Source: Lentzea albidocapillata
GTDB lineage: Bacteria > Actinomycetota > Actinomycetes > Mycobacteriales > Pseudonocardiaceae
Direction: 5' to 3'
Length of the DNA: 64,000 nt
Assembly: GCF_000719115.1 (NCBI RefSeq)
Contig: NZ_JOEA01000024.1
Location: 133,842-197,841, forward strand
In this document: piece after piece, positions 32,485-41,638 of the stretch
Layout of the letters: every line of letters begins with the position of its first letter
Position numbering within the stretch: position 1 is the first letter of the stretch
The notes under the pieces: model-generated
Told to the model about the DNA's origin: nothing
What the model saw: only the letters and a program-made list of their open reading frames with translations
The model's database searches: none
Made by a program: the position numbers and the translations under genes

Positions 32485-35323
32485 CCGTCGCTCCGCCCAG
32501 CACATCGCCCAGCACGCCGCGGCAGACCCCCGCGACCGCGACCGGGCCGCCTATTCGAAGCGTGGCCGCCGCCTGCCCGGCGAGCAGACCGTGCCGAGCT
32601 ACACGCCGTCGATCTCCGCCAGGAGCATCGACGGTCATCTGCTGCGCACCGGCCAGGAGGTCTACGCCTGGTACCGGCTCGCGCCGCAGCGCTGGTCGTT
32701 CCGTAGCGACTCGCAGCGCCAGGACCTGATCGCCGCCATCGCGGGGCAGTACGCCGAGCTGCAGGGCCGCTGGATGCACCTCCGGGTGACCACCCGGCCG
32801 TACCCGATCCGCATGTGGGCCGAGGCGCATGTGCACAACGCCGTCAAGCGCCTGCCGGACACTCCCGGCACGCTGTCGTTCGACGACTACATGGTCGGCG
32901 AGCAGCAGCAGCTCATGGGCCGCTCGATGGCGGAGAAAGAGGTCTACCTGGGCGTTCAGGTGCAGACCCGCAACATGATGGATCGCGCCGTCGAACGCGC
33001 GGCCCCCGTGCTGCGCAAGGTCTTCCCGGACGCCGTCGACGCCGAACTCGTGGCGCTCGACTCCGAGGTCGAGCACCTCGACCAGGTGATCGGGTCCGCT
33101 GGTCTCGAAGGCCGTCCCGCGACGGCCGAGGAGATGTCCTGGCTGATGCACAGGTCGTGCTCGCTGGGCCTGCCCGCGCCGCGCAACCTGCCCGCCGTGC
33201 CCGGTGCCGCGTGGGAACCGGAGGACCTGGCGTCGTTCACCGACGCCGCGGACTTCCACCAGGAGCCCTACTCGCCGACGGTGACGGTGCGCGGCCGCAC
33301 CGGCTCGAACGCGGGCATCAAGCGGCACGTCGCGGTCCTGACCGTCGGCCTCATGCACGGCCTGCAGATCCCCGAGGTCGACGACCCGTGGGTGCAGCGT
33401 GCCGACCGGCTGCCGGCCTCGGTCGAGTGGTCCGCCCGCATCTACGTGCGCAAGCCCGAAGAGGTCTCGGGTGAGCTGTCGCGGCAGATGAGCAAGGTCC
33501 GCTCGCAGGTCCGGCACTACACCGACGAGCACGAGCTGGAACCGCCGCAGTCGCTGGCCCGCCAGGCCGGCCGCGTGCTGGAGATCGACGACGAGATGAC
33601 GTCCGGCTTCACCGCGCTCGGCACCCGGGTCAGGTCCTGGTGGCGTCTCGCGGTCAGCGGCCCGACCGAGCGCGAGGCGCTCAGGCTCGCCCAGTCGTTG
33701 CTGGAGCTGTACAAGCCGAAGGTCGCCATCGAGCACCCCGAGGCCCAGTACGCGATCGCCCGCGAGTTCATCCCGGGCGAACCGCTGTCCAGCGGCGCGT
33801 ATCTGCGGCGCGGCAGCGTGCTGTGGGCCGCGTCCGCCGTCCCCACCGCCACGGCCGAGGTCGGCGACCGCCGAGGCATCCTGCTCGGCGAGACCGTCAC
33901 GGCCACCCGCCGCCCGGTCGCGTGGGACCCGTGGATGGCGCAGGAACTCCGCGACGCCTCGGGCCTGACGGCGATGGTCGCGGGCCTGGGTGCCGGTAAG
34001 TCGTTCCTCGGCGGCGGCATGGTCTACAAGACCCTGCGGGCCGGCGCGCACTGGACGTTGCTCGACCCGTCCGGCCCGCTGTCCGCGTTGTGCGAACTGC
34101 CGGAGCTGCGGCCCTACGCGCGTCCGATCAACCTGCTCAACGCCCAGCCCGGCATCCTCAACCCGTACCGGGTGGTCGCCGAGCCGATGATCGAGCACTT
34201 CCTCGACGAGGACGACCCGGAACGGGCCTGGCGCCGGGAGAAGGCCCTCGCGGCCGCCACCCGCCGCCGCCTCGTGCTGGACGTGCTGAGCGGCCTGCTG
34301 CCGTTCGAGGTCGCGCGTCTGCCCCAGACGCGCATCGTGCTGCTGCGTGCCGTCCGCACGGTCGGTGGCCGCTTCGACGCCCACCCCGGTCTCGTCTTCG
34401 AGGCGCTGCGCCGGGACGCGTCCGAGCACCACGAGCACGCCGTCGTCGTCGCGGACTTCCTCGACGAGATGCGCGAGCGCATGTCGTTGCTGATCCCCGA
34501 GGAGAACCTCGACCCGTACAACGAGGTGCGCGACGACCGACTCACCGTCCTGACCATGGCGGGCCTCAACCTGCCCAAGGACGGCGTCGGCCGCGAGCAC
34601 TGGACGGACGCGGAGTCGCTCGGCGTCGAGATGCTGAACCTCGCCGCCTGGCTCACCCAGCGCTCGATCTACGAGAAGCCGAAGGACCAGCGCAAGGGCG
34701 TCTGGATCGACGAGGCGTTCTTCCTCTCCGAGGTCCCGACCGGCCGCGTGCTGATGAACCGCTTCGCGCGTGACTCGCGCAAGTGGAACGTCCGCGTGCT
34801 GCTGTCGTCGCAGATCCCCGCCGACTTCCTGAAGATCCAGGGCTTCGTGACGCTGCTCGACTCGGTCTTCGTCGGCCGGCTCGACGACGACTCGGCGCAG
34901 GCGGACGCGCTGCGGCTGCTCAAGGTGCCGATCGGCGCCGGGTACGAGCAGGTCATCGCCTCGCTGGGCCGCCGCCCCGGTGGCGAGCGCAACGCGACCG
35001 AACGCGACCGCGCGCCGCGGCAGTTCATCTTCGGCGACGGCGCCGGTGGTGTGGAACGGATCCGCATCGACTTCAGCGGCCCGCACCTGGAACACCTGCG
35101 CAACGCCCTCGACACGACCCCCGATGCCAAGCGCGACAACGGCAACGGCGAACTCGTGCCGGCGGACGACCACGACGCGGCTCCGATGCCGCCCGCCTAC
35201 GTGCCCGACGAGATCGACGACGAACTGGCGGCGGACATGGAACTAGGGCTGACGGAGGAAGAAGAGGCCCAGCTGGTGGGCCACGGTGACGGCACCAACC
35301 GCCACCGGGACGGCGGCGCATGA
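32459..35323 (+). CDS. VirB4-like secretion ATPase
   Basis: 954-residue ATPase. The N-terminal 450 residues form the VirB4-type CagE/TrbE-like region. The C-terminal RecA-like domain has Walker A AGLGAGKS (508-515, K514) and Walker B GVWIDEAFFL (D751-E752), with TRDSRKWN-like and QIPADF segments (LLSSQIPADFLKIQGFVTLL) as in VirB4/TraC/ConE. It energises substrate or pilin transport from the inner face of the membrane. GTG start at 32459 with AAGGAGG 6 nt upstream. The stop overlaps the VirB6-like gene (ATGA). No separate VirD4/TcpA coupling ATPase is nearby. Confidence 0.85.
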   Translation: MFGRRRDRDRRSAQHIAQHAAADPRDRDRAAYSKRGRRLPGEQTVPSYTPSISARSIDGHLLRTGQEVYAWYRLAPQRWSFRSDSQRQDLIAAIAGQYAELQGRWMHLRVTTRPYPIRMWAEAHVHNAVKRLPDTPGTLSFDDYMVGEQQQLMGRSMAEKEVYLGVQVQTRNMMDRAVERAAPVLRKVFPDAVDAELVALDSEVEHLDQVIGSAGLEGRPATAEEMSWLMHRSCSLGLPAPRNLPAVPGAAWEPEDLASFTDAADFHQEPYSPTVTVRGRTGSNAGIKRHVAVLTVGLMHGLQIPEVDDPWVQRADRLPASVEWSARIYVRKPEEVSGELSRQMSKVRSQVRHYTDEHELEPPQSLARQAGRVLEIDDEMTSGFTALGTRVRSWWRLAVSGPTEREALRLAQSLLELYKPKVAIEHPEAQYAIAREFIPGEPLSSGAYLRRGSVLWAASAVPTATAEVGDRRGILLGETVTATRRPVAWDPWMAQELRDASGLTAMVAGLGAGKSFLGGGMVYKTLRAGAHWTLLDPSGPLSALCELPELRPYARPINLLNAQPGILNPYRVVAEPMIEHFLDEDDPERAWRREKALAAATRRRLVLDVLSGLLPFEVARLPQTRIVLLRAVRTVGGRFDAHPGLVFEALRRDASEHHEHAVVVADFLDEMRERMSLLIPEENLDPYNEVRDDRLTVLTMAGLNLPKDGVGREHWTDAESLGVEMLNLAAWLTQRSIYEKPKDQRKGVWIDEAFFLSEVPTGRVLMNRFARDSRKWNVRVLLSSQIPADFLKIQGFVTLLDSVFVGRLDDDSAQADALRLLKVPIGAGYEQVIASLGRRPGGERNATERDRAPRQFIFGDGAGGVERIRIDFSGPHLEHLRNALDTTPDAKRDNGNGELVPADDHDAAPMPPAYVPDEIDDELAADMELGLTEEEEAQLVGHGDGTNRHRDGGA

Positions 35324-37185
35324 CGGCGCTGACGATCGTGCTCGCGATCGCCGCCTTGCTCTGGGCAAGGCGGCGGTTCGCGCTGCGCGCGTCAGCACGC
35401 ACCAGGTCGGTCGGCCTCGTCGCGGCCATCCTGGCGTTGCAGGTGGTCATCGGCGCCCCGATGGCGCACGCCCAGTCCTGTGGCGAGGCACCGAACCCGG
35501 AACGGCCCGGCGCCGGCATGGTCGGCGCACTCGACCCGCCCGTCGGCAACGGCCTGCCCGGCTCGCCGTACCTCGACTACGGCTACGCGGGCATGGTCTG
35601 GCACAACTACCAGCCCAAGTGCGGCGTCCTGCCGGACGCCAACGCCACGCTCGACACGTGGGCCGGCAACGAGCTCTTCAGCATCGGCAAGAACATCGTC
35701 GGTGCCACGAACGCGTTGCACTACACGGTGATGGGCCGCGGTCTGCTGGTCCCGCTGGACGACGCCGTGAAGAACGGCGTGCAGAAGGTCTACGACAACG
35801 TCTACCTGCGCTGGTTCGGCCTGGTGGCGCTGCTCCTCGCGATCCTGATGTTCCGGCAGATCTGGACCGGCGACTTCGCCACGATCTCCAAACGCGGGCT
35901 CTGGGCGCTGGCGGCCATGTGGCTGGCAACGTCCACATTGGCCTTGCCACAGTTCTACAACCTCCTCGACAACACGCTGGTCTCCAAGACCTCGGAGATA
36001 CAGGCGGGGTTCATCGAGGCGCCCGAAGAACAAGGCACACTCCACGTACTACCGACGAAACTGCACGACGCCGTCGTCTACCAGAGCTGGCTGCGCGGTG
36101 CGTTCGGCACGCCGGAAGCACCGCAGGCCGCCGAGTACGGCCCGCGGATCCTCAAGGCGCAGGCGTGGACCACGGCCGAGATCGCCGAGGGCAAGGACGC
36201 CAACCAGGCCGCCCTGGACGCCAAGAAGGCCGAGTGGAAGGCCCTGGAAGCCCAGCTCGGCACCGCCAAGGGCTACTTCGACGGCGCCGACGGCAGCCGC
36301 ACCGGCGCCGGTTTCCTGGCGCTGCTGCAGTCCATCGCGTTCTCCCTGTTCCAGCTGTTCGCGAAGGCCGCCGTGCTGCTGGCCCAGCTGCTGCTGCGCA
36401 TCCTGACGCTCGCCGGGCCGCTCATCGGCCTGGTCGCGTTGCTGCACCACGACCTGCTGCGCAAGGTCGCCCGTGCGGCCGCCGTGACGATCTTCAACGT
36501 GCTGGTCCTCGCGGTCCTCGCGGGTGTGCACGCGTTGCTGCTGCAGGCGATCTTCAACGCGACCGGGCTGTCGTTGCTGACCCGCACGTTGCTCGGCCTG
36601 ATGCTGACACTCGTGTGCTTCGTGATCGGCAAACCGTTGCGCCGCATGTGGCAGATGGTCGAGATGTCCGTCGGCTCGGCGAGCAACGTCCTGCCGATGA
36701 GCGGCGGCGTCTGGTCGAAGCTCGCGGGCCGCAGGAAGCAGACGGGCCCGACGCCACAGGACGAGTTCTGGGAGTCCGTGCGGGAGAACGAGACCGGCGG
36801 CGACGAGGTGCCGCAGCGCGGTCGCGGCCGGGTGCGCCCGGAGGCGTCCAACCCGGTCATGGCGACGGCGCAGCGGCTCGACCGCGACTCCGTGCCGGGC
36901 CAGATCGTCAACGGTGGCGACTCCTCGTCGGTGCGGGCGGGCGCGTTGCCCTCGGGATCGGGTCCGGCGGCGTTGCCGGCCGCCCGGTCGCGCGTGGTGG
37001 ACAGCCCCACGGTCACCGACCGGCAGTGGGACAGGGTCGACGACGCGGTACTCGTGCCGTCGCGGTCCAACGCCTACTCCGCTCCGGTGCAGGAACCTCG
37101 CAGAGCAGAGACAGAAGTGGTGGCAGGGCGTCCAGTGCACGTGATCTACCGGCCGTCGCGCGGGTTCGAAGTCAGGGACAACTGA
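35320..37185 (+). CDS. VirB6/TrbL-like polytopic membrane protein
   Basis: 621-residue protein with about seven to eight transmembrane helices. Two are at the N-terminus (2-16 and 30-48), two at about 165-210 and a cluster of four at about 330-450. The cluster includes FQLFAKAAVLLAQLLLRILT and FNVLVLAVLAGVHALLLQAI. A large extracytoplasmic loop with two cysteines (C54, C102 region) and a hydrophilic 170-residue cytoplasmic tail flank the core. Architecture and operon position fit the VirB6/TrbL channel component. It overlaps the VirB4-like gene by 4 nt. A Gly/Ser/Arg-rich C-terminal tail is unusual. Confidence 0.75.
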   Translation: MTALTIVLAIAALLWARRRFALRASARTRSVGLVAAILALQVVIGAPMAHAQSCGEAPNPERPGAGMVGALDPPVGNGLPGSPYLDYGYAGMVWHNYQPKCGVLPDANATLDTWAGNELFSIGKNIVGATNALHYTVMGRGLLVPLDDAVKNGVQKVYDNVYLRWFGLVALLLAILMFRQIWTGDFATISKRGLWALAAMWLATSTLALPQFYNLLDNTLVSKTSEIQAGFIEAPEEQGTLHVLPTKLHDAVVYQSWLRGAFGTPEAPQAAEYGPRILKAQAWTTAEIAEGKDANQAALDAKKAEWKALEAQLGTAKGYFDGADGSRTGAGFLALLQSIAFSLFQLFAKAAVLLAQLLLRILTLAGPLIGLVALLHHDLLRKVARAAAVTIFNVLVLAVLAGVHALLLQAIFNATGLSLLTRTLLGLMLTLVCFVIGKPLRRMWQMVEMSVGSASNVLPMSGGVWSKLAGRRKQTGPTPQDEFWESVRENETGGDEVPQRGRGRVRPEASNPVMATAQRLDRDSVPGQIVNGGDSSSVRAGALPSGSGPAALPAARSRVVDSPTVTDRQWDRVDDAVLVPSRSNAYSAPVQEPRRAETEVVAGRPVHVIYRPSRGFEVRDN

Positions 37186-37197
37186 AGGGGGGCGTAG

Positions 37198-37794
37198 GTG
37201 CCGATCCGTACCAACCGCGGCCGTGCCGCGGTCTACCGCAGGCTGTGGGGCTGGCCGCTGCGTTCCCCGCGTCACCTGGCCGCCTCGATCGTCATCTTCG
37301 TGATGCTCGTCGTCGCGCTCGGCGTGATCATCCCGAGGGTCCTCGACCGCAAGCCCGCCGATCCGTCCGCCGCCGGTCAGCCGTCGACGTCGTCGCAGGG
37401 CACCCAGGTCGGCCAGCTGCCGTCGAGTGGCACCTCGCTGCCGACCAAGGCGCCGTCGCCGTCCAACTCGGCGAAGGCGGCACCGCCCCCGGCCGACGCG
37501 GGGCTGATCGCCGAACTGTGGGCGGAGACCTGGATCAAGCCACCGCCGGACAACGACGTCAACAAGTGGCTCAAGCAGCTCGAGGACTACACCACCCCCG
37601 AGTTCCTGGCGCAGATGGCCACGATCGACCCGCGGAACGTGCCGGACAAGATCACCGGGAAGGTGACGGCGGTGAAGTCGACGACGTCGTCGATCGACTA
37701 CGCGATCCCCACTGACCAGGGCAAGGTGCAGATCACGCTGGTCAAGGCGCCGGACGGGTCCTGGCGTGTGACCAGCTACACGAAGGTGGACTGA
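37198..37794 (+). CDS. TcpC/VirB8-like conjugation protein
   Basis: 198-residue bitopic protein. A cytoplasmic basic N-terminus (about 30 aa, MPIRTNRGRAAVYRRLWGWP) is followed by one transmembrane helix (about 32-50, ASIVIFVMLVVALGVIIP). A Pro/Ser/Thr-rich linker then leads to a C-terminal alpha/beta domain (about 100-198, WAETWIKPPPDNDVNKWLKQ, then GKVQITLVKAPDGSWRVTSY). The single NTF2-like domain fits the TcpC/VirB8 family of Gram-positive T4SS, which usually have one or two such domains. GTG at 37198 follows GGGGGCG. A 3-nt gap separates it from the next gene. Confidence 0.7.
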   Translation: MPIRTNRGRAAVYRRLWGWPLRSPRHLAASIVIFVMLVVALGVIIPRVLDRKPADPSAAGQPSTSSQGTQVGQLPSSGTSLPTKAPSPSNSAKAAPPPADAGLIAELWAETWIKPPPDNDVNKWLKQLEDYTTPEFLAQMATIDPRNVPDKITGKVTAVKSTTSSIDYAIPTDQGKVQITLVKAPDGSWRVTSYTKVD

Positions 37795-37797
37795 GCC

Positions 37798-38799
37798 ATG
37801 CGCGTGATGTTGGTGGTCGGGGCACTGGCGATGATCGTAGTGATCGCGGTCGCGACGTCAGGCGTGTCGCAGGTCGTCAGCAACTCCACCAACCCCGCGG
37901 CCGGCGCAAACCTCATGCGCATGAGCTGCAACGCCGCCATCGGCCCGTGGGACGCGGGCGGCGGCGACAAGGGCCGCCACGACGCGTCGCGCCTCAACGA
38001 ACAGCAGCGCAACATCGTCGCGCGCATCATCTCCATCGGCCAGGAGCGCAAGCTGCCCCCGCTCGCGTGGCAGATCGCGATCCAGGCCGGCATGACCGAG
38101 TCGGGCCTGCGCCCGCTGGACTACGGCGACCGCGACTCGCTCGGCATCTTCCAGATGCGTCCGTCGATGGGCTGGGGCACCGAGGCCGAGGTGATCGACC
38201 CGACGTACGCGATCAACAAGTTCTACGACGTGCTGCTCAAGGTGCCGGACTGGGAGAACAAGCGACCCGGTGACTCGGCACAGGCGGTGGAGCGGTCGGC
38301 GTACCCGGACCGGTACCACAACTGGGAGTCCATGGCGGCGTTCCTGCTCGGCGAACTGGGCGCGATCACCGACCCGGCGGGCTGCGGCTCGGGCGCGGGG
38401 GAGTTCCTGCTGGCGTCGAACGCGGCGGGCGTCGCGATCGGGTTCACCAGGGAACAGCTGGGCGAGCCGTACCTGTGGGGCGGCAACGGCCCGGACGCGT
38501 GGGACTGCTCCGGCATCCTGGTGAAGGCGTTCGGCGCGGCCGGTGTCAGCATCCCGCGCGTCGCGAACGACCAGTACGAGAAGGGCGGCGCCCACCTCCC
38601 GGTGCGCGACGCCCAGGCAGGCGACCTGATCTTCTGGGCGACGGACACGTCGAACCCCAGGACGGTGCACCACGTGGCCATGTACCTCGGTGGCGACGAG
38701 TACATCCATGCCCCCCAGACGGGTGATGTCGTGAAGATCAGCAAGCTCAACTGGGACTATTACGAGCTGATGCCGCTGGCCGTCCGGCCGGGCGTGTAG
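37798..38799 (+). CDS. Transglycosylase plus NlpC/P60 cell-wall hydrolase (VirB1/TcpG-like)
   Basis: 333-residue membrane-anchored hydrolase. TM helix at about residues 4-20, then a lytic-transglycosylase-like domain (about 65-190) with E101 in AGMTESGLRPLDYGD and FQMRPSMGWG. The NlpC/P60 domain (about 210-333) has catalytic C237 (DAWDCSG), histidine in TVHHVAMYLG and the third site in YIHAPQTGDVV. Such dual-domain proteins open peptidoglycan for Gram-positive T4SS assembly (for example TcpG/Tn916 Orf14 types). Both active sites look intact, suggesting selection for function. Confidence 0.88.
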   Translation: MRVMLVVGALAMIVVIAVATSGVSQVVSNSTNPAAGANLMRMSCNAAIGPWDAGGGDKGRHDASRLNEQQRNIVARIISIGQERKLPPLAWQIAIQAGMTESGLRPLDYGDRDSLGIFQMRPSMGWGTEAEVIDPTYAINKFYDVLLKVPDWENKRPGDSAQAVERSAYPDRYHNWESMAAFLLGELGAITDPAGCGSGAGEFLLASNAAGVAIGFTREQLGEPYLWGGNGPDAWDCSGILVKAFGAAGVSIPRVANDQYEKGGAHLPVRDAQAGDLIFWATDTSNPRTVHHVAMYLGGDEYIHAPQTGDVVKISKLNWDYYELMPLAVRPGV

Positions 38800-38817
38800 A
38801 TCGCGGGGAGGCGCTCC

Positions 38818-39291
38818 ATGTTCAACCACGACCCCATCCCGAGGCCTTCCGGACCGCCCGCGTCGAGCGCACCAGTGCGTGACTACGTGGCGGCCGGAGG
38901 ACCGGGAGTCTCTGCCGACTACGTGGTGATCCCACGGGCTCTGGCCGAGGCCATGCCGTTGCCGTTCCAGCAGCACCTCGTGCACCTGCTGGCGGACTTC
39001 CACCGCACCTACGGCCACCTGAAGTGGCCGGTGTACCGGGTGGTGCCGTCCCGTTACGAGAAGCTCGCCGACCTCGACGAGGAACAGCTGGCCGAGGTCG
39101 GCGCCATCATGGAGATCGACTCCGACGGCTCTCTCGTCTACCGCGACCGTTCCGGACGTAGGATCGAGAACGCCGAGGACCGCACGGTGCTGGTCTCGTG
39201 TTTGGACCCGATCCCGGCGGAGTACGCCAACGCCAACCAGTCCACGCCGCCGCGCGGATTCCCGGCGCCTTTGGGAGGCGAACGCGTATGA
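38818..39291 (+). CDS. Conserved hypothetical protein at the end of the T4SS-like operon
   Basis: 157-residue soluble protein, starting MFNHDPIPRPSGPPASSAPV and continuing to a helical middle (LAEAMPLPFQQHLVHLLADF then HRTYGHLKWPVYRVVPSRYE) and a polar tail. No transmembrane helix or signal peptide. A GGGGAGG site lies 7 nt before the ATG. It is 18 bp after the hydrolase gene and overlaps the next small gene by 4 nt, so it belongs to the same transcript. I do not recognise a family; a cytosolic adaptor or substrate role is only a guess. Confidence 0.6.
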   Translation: MFNHDPIPRPSGPPASSAPVRDYVAAGGPGVSADYVVIPRALAEAMPLPFQQHLVHLLADFHRTYGHLKWPVYRVVPSRYEKLADLDEEQLAEVGAIMEIDSDGSLVYRDRSGRRIENAEDRTVLVSCLDPIPAEYANANQSTPPRGFPAPLGGERV

Positions 39292-39482
39292 GTGACAGCA
39301 GCGGTTGGTACTTCTGCCTGACCCACCAGACGGTGGAGCAGGGCAAGGGCTGCAAGGGCCCGGACCGGATGGGCCCGTACCCGGACGAGGCCACCGCGGC
39401 CCGCGCCCTGGAGATCGCCCGCGAACGGACCAAGGCAGCCGACGAGTCCGACAAGAAGTGGCGCGGCGACGACGAGGACTGA
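39288..39482 (+). CDS. Small conserved actinobacterial protein (SPOR-like)
   Basis: 64-residue protein, MSDSSGWYFCLTHQTVEQGK then GCKGPDRMGPYPDEATAARA. The GWYFCLTHQxVEQGxGC...DRMGPYPDxATAARALEIA pattern is common in actinobacteria. It is sometimes mislabelled methionine aminopeptidase, although it has no such domain. Two cysteines and a histidine could bind metal; the rest is a single helix. It overlaps the 157-aa gene (ATGA) and is 18 nt ahead of the RNB ribonuclease, so it may belong to the core locus rather than to the secretion operon. Confidence 0.68.
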   Translation: MSDSSGWYFCLTHQTVEQGKGCKGPDRMGPYPDEATAARALEIARERTKAADESDKKWRGDDED

Positions 39483-39500
39483 TTCATCGGTCCTTACTCT

Positions 39501-40916
39501 GTGCGGGTGGCTTCCCTGGTGATCCGCACGGGTCGTGCGGACGTGTCCTTCGACGGCATTCGCACCGAGTTCGGTCTGCCCTCTTCCTTCGACGCGGCCG
39601 TGCTCGCCGAGGCAGAGACGGCGGTCTCCCGTTCCCCGGGAGACCGGCCCGACCTCACCTCGCTGCCCCTGGTGACGATCGACCCGCCCGGCGCCAAGGA
39701 CCTGGACCAGGCGCTCTGCGTCCTGAAGTCCGGCGACGGCTTCGTCGTGCACTACGCGATCGCCGACCTGGGCCTGTTCGTGACGCCCGGCGGTCCGCTG
39801 GATCTGGAGGTCCGGCGTCGCGGCCAGACCCTCTACCTGCCTGACGGCAACGTGCCGCTGCACCCGACCGTGCTCTCCGAGGGGGCGGCGTCGCTGCTGC
39901 CCGGTGTCGTGCGCCCCGCTGTGCTGTGGACGTTCACGTGTGGCGCCGATGGCGTTCCCACGGCCGTCGAGGTCCGGCGGGCGATGGTGCGGTCGACGGC
40001 CCAGTTCGACTACGAGTCGGTGCAGAAGTCGTTCGACGCGGGCGATCCGCACCCGTCGGTGGCGGCGCTGGCCGAGTTCGGGCCGTTGCGGCGGGCACTG
40101 GCCCGTGAGCGCGGCGCGATCGAGCTGCAGCTGCCCGAGCAGGAGATCGAGTCCGACGGTGAGGGCTGGCAGCTGGTCACCAGGCCACGTGCCGAGGTGG
40201 ACTCCTGGAACGCGGAGATCTCGCTGATGACCGGCATGGCCGCCGCGTCGATCATGCTGGAGGCCCGCGTGGGCGTCCTGCGCACGCTGCCCGACCCGGA
40301 TGCCGCTGCCGTGGCCTCGCTGCGGAAGTCCGCGGCGGCCCTGAAGGTGGCGTGGCCCGCGGACCTGTCGCCGGGTGCGTTCCTGGCCGGTCTGGACGCC
40401 TCGACGCCAGAAGCATTGGCACTGTTCACGGACGCCACGCGACTGCTCCGCGGTGCGGGCTACTCGGCGTTCAACGGGTCCGTCCCCGAACTCGTGACGC
40501 ACGCGGGTGTCGCGGCCCCGTACACCCACGTCACCGCACCATTGCGCCGCCTGGTCGACCGTTTCGCCACCGAGGTGTGCCTGGCGGTCACGGCCGGGCA
40601 GGAGCTGCCGTCGTGGCTGGCCGAGGCCCTGCCGCAGTTGCCGTCGCTGATGGGGTCGTCCGACTCCCTCGCCTCGAAGGTGGAGCGGGCGTCGCTGGAC
40701 CAGGTCGAGGCGTGGGTGCTGGCCGGACGCGTCGGGCGGGAGTTCGACGCCGTGGTGCTGCGGTCCGGTGACAACGAGGCCGAGGTGTTCGTGTCCGCGC
40801 CGCCGATCCTCGCCAAGTGCTCCGGGAAGCGGTTGCCGGAAGGTGAATCGATTCGCGTGCGCCTGGCCGAGGCTGACCCGGTCGAACGGCGCGTGCGCTT
40901 CGAGGCCGTGCGCTGA
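39501..40916 (+). CDS. RNB-domain ribonuclease
   Basis: 471-residue RNase II/R-type 3'-5' exoribonuclease. The catalytic motif is IDPPGAKDLDQAL (metal-binding aspartates), followed by VHYAIADLGLFV, then YLPDGNVPLHPTVLSEGAAS, and later THVTAPLRRLVDRF. The N-terminal cold-shock and C-terminal S1 domains of RNase R are missing, which is normal for this short actinobacterial RNB class. GTG at 39501 (an alternative GTG lies 6 nt on). Confidence 0.9.
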   Translation: MRVASLVIRTGRADVSFDGIRTEFGLPSSFDAAVLAEAETAVSRSPGDRPDLTSLPLVTIDPPGAKDLDQALCVLKSGDGFVVHYAIADLGLFVTPGGPLDLEVRRRGQTLYLPDGNVPLHPTVLSEGAASLLPGVVRPAVLWTFTCGADGVPTAVEVRRAMVRSTAQFDYESVQKSFDAGDPHPSVAALAEFGPLRRALARERGAIELQLPEQEIESDGEGWQLVTRPRAEVDSWNAEISLMTGMAAASIMLEARVGVLRTLPDPDAAAVASLRKSAAALKVAWPADLSPGAFLAGLDASTPEALALFTDATRLLRGAGYSAFNGSVPELVTHAGVAAPYTHVTAPLRRLVDRFATEVCLAVTAGQELPSWLAEALPQLPSLMGSSDSLASKVERASLDQVEAWVLAGRVGREFDAVVLRSGDNEAEVFVSAPPILAKCSGKRLPEGESIRVRLAEADPVERRVRFEAVR

Positions 40917-40972
40917 GAGCCCAAGGTCACGTTGGGCAGCCCGCATCCGGCGGATCGTGTGAAGATGCAGGG

Positions 40973-41638
40973 GTGACAGACATTCGTGACCTCACCGTCG
41001 GCGTCCTGGGTGGTACCGGAGCCCAGGGCAAGGGCCTCGCCATCCGCTGGGCCAAGGCGGGCCTCAAGGTGATCATCGGCTCCCGCAGCGCCGACCGGGC
41101 CGACCTGGCGGCCAAGGAGATCGTCGAGATCGCGGGCGGCGACGTCCGGGGCGCGGACAACTCCGACTGCGCCGCCGACTCCGACGTCGTGCTCGTCGCG
41201 GTGCCGTGGGACGGGCACGGCGACCTGCTCGCCAGTCTGCGCGACCAGCTCGCCGGGAAGATCGTCATCGACTGCGTGAACCCCCTCGGCTTCGACAAGC
41301 AGGGCCCGTTCGCGCTGCCGGTCGCCGAGGGCAGCGCGGCGCAGCAGGCCGAGATCCTCCTGCCGGAGTCGAAGGTCACCGCCGCGTTCCACCACGTGTC
41401 CGCCGTGCTGCTCGCCGACCTGACCGTGTCCGAAGTGGACATGGACGTCCTGGTGCTGGGCGACGACCGCGAGGCCACCGACACCGTCCGGGAACTGGCC
41501 GAGCTCGTGCCCGGCTTCCGCGGCGTCTACGGCGGCCGGCTGCGCAACGCCCACCAGGTCGAGGCGTTCACCGCGAACCTCATCGCGGTCAACCGCCGGT
41601 ACAAGACGCACGCCGGCCTGAAGATCACGGGAGTCTGA
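40973..41638 (+). CDS. npdG: NADPH:F420 oxidoreductase
   Basis: 221-residue Fno/NpdG enzyme transferring hydride between NADPH and coenzyme F420. The N-terminal Rossmann motif TVGVLGGTGAQGKGLAIRWA is followed by the NADP phosphate site IIGSRSADRA (Ser/Arg). VLVAVPWDGH, VIDCVNPLGFDKQG and AAFHHVSAVLL are family positions. Length is typical. The stop overlaps the next gene's ATG by 1 nt (TGATG). Confidence 0.92.
   Translation: MTDIRDLTVGVLGGTGAQGKGLAIRWAKAGLKVIIGSRSADRADLAAKEIVEIAGGDVRGADNSDCAADSDVVLVAVPWDGHGDLLASLRDQLAGKIVIDCVNPLGFDKQGPFALPVAEGSAAQQAEILLPESKVTAAFHHVSAVLLADLTVSEVDMDVLVLGDDREATDTVRELAELVPGFRGVYGGRLRNAHQVEAFTANLIAVNRRYKTHAGLKITGV

Noticed and set aside
32351..35173. 940-codon open frame antisense to the VirB4-like gene
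   Set aside because: Antisense shadow of high-GC coding DNA; no ribosome site, and a composition dominated by Arg/Val/Gly/His. The sense frame has clear ATPase motifs.
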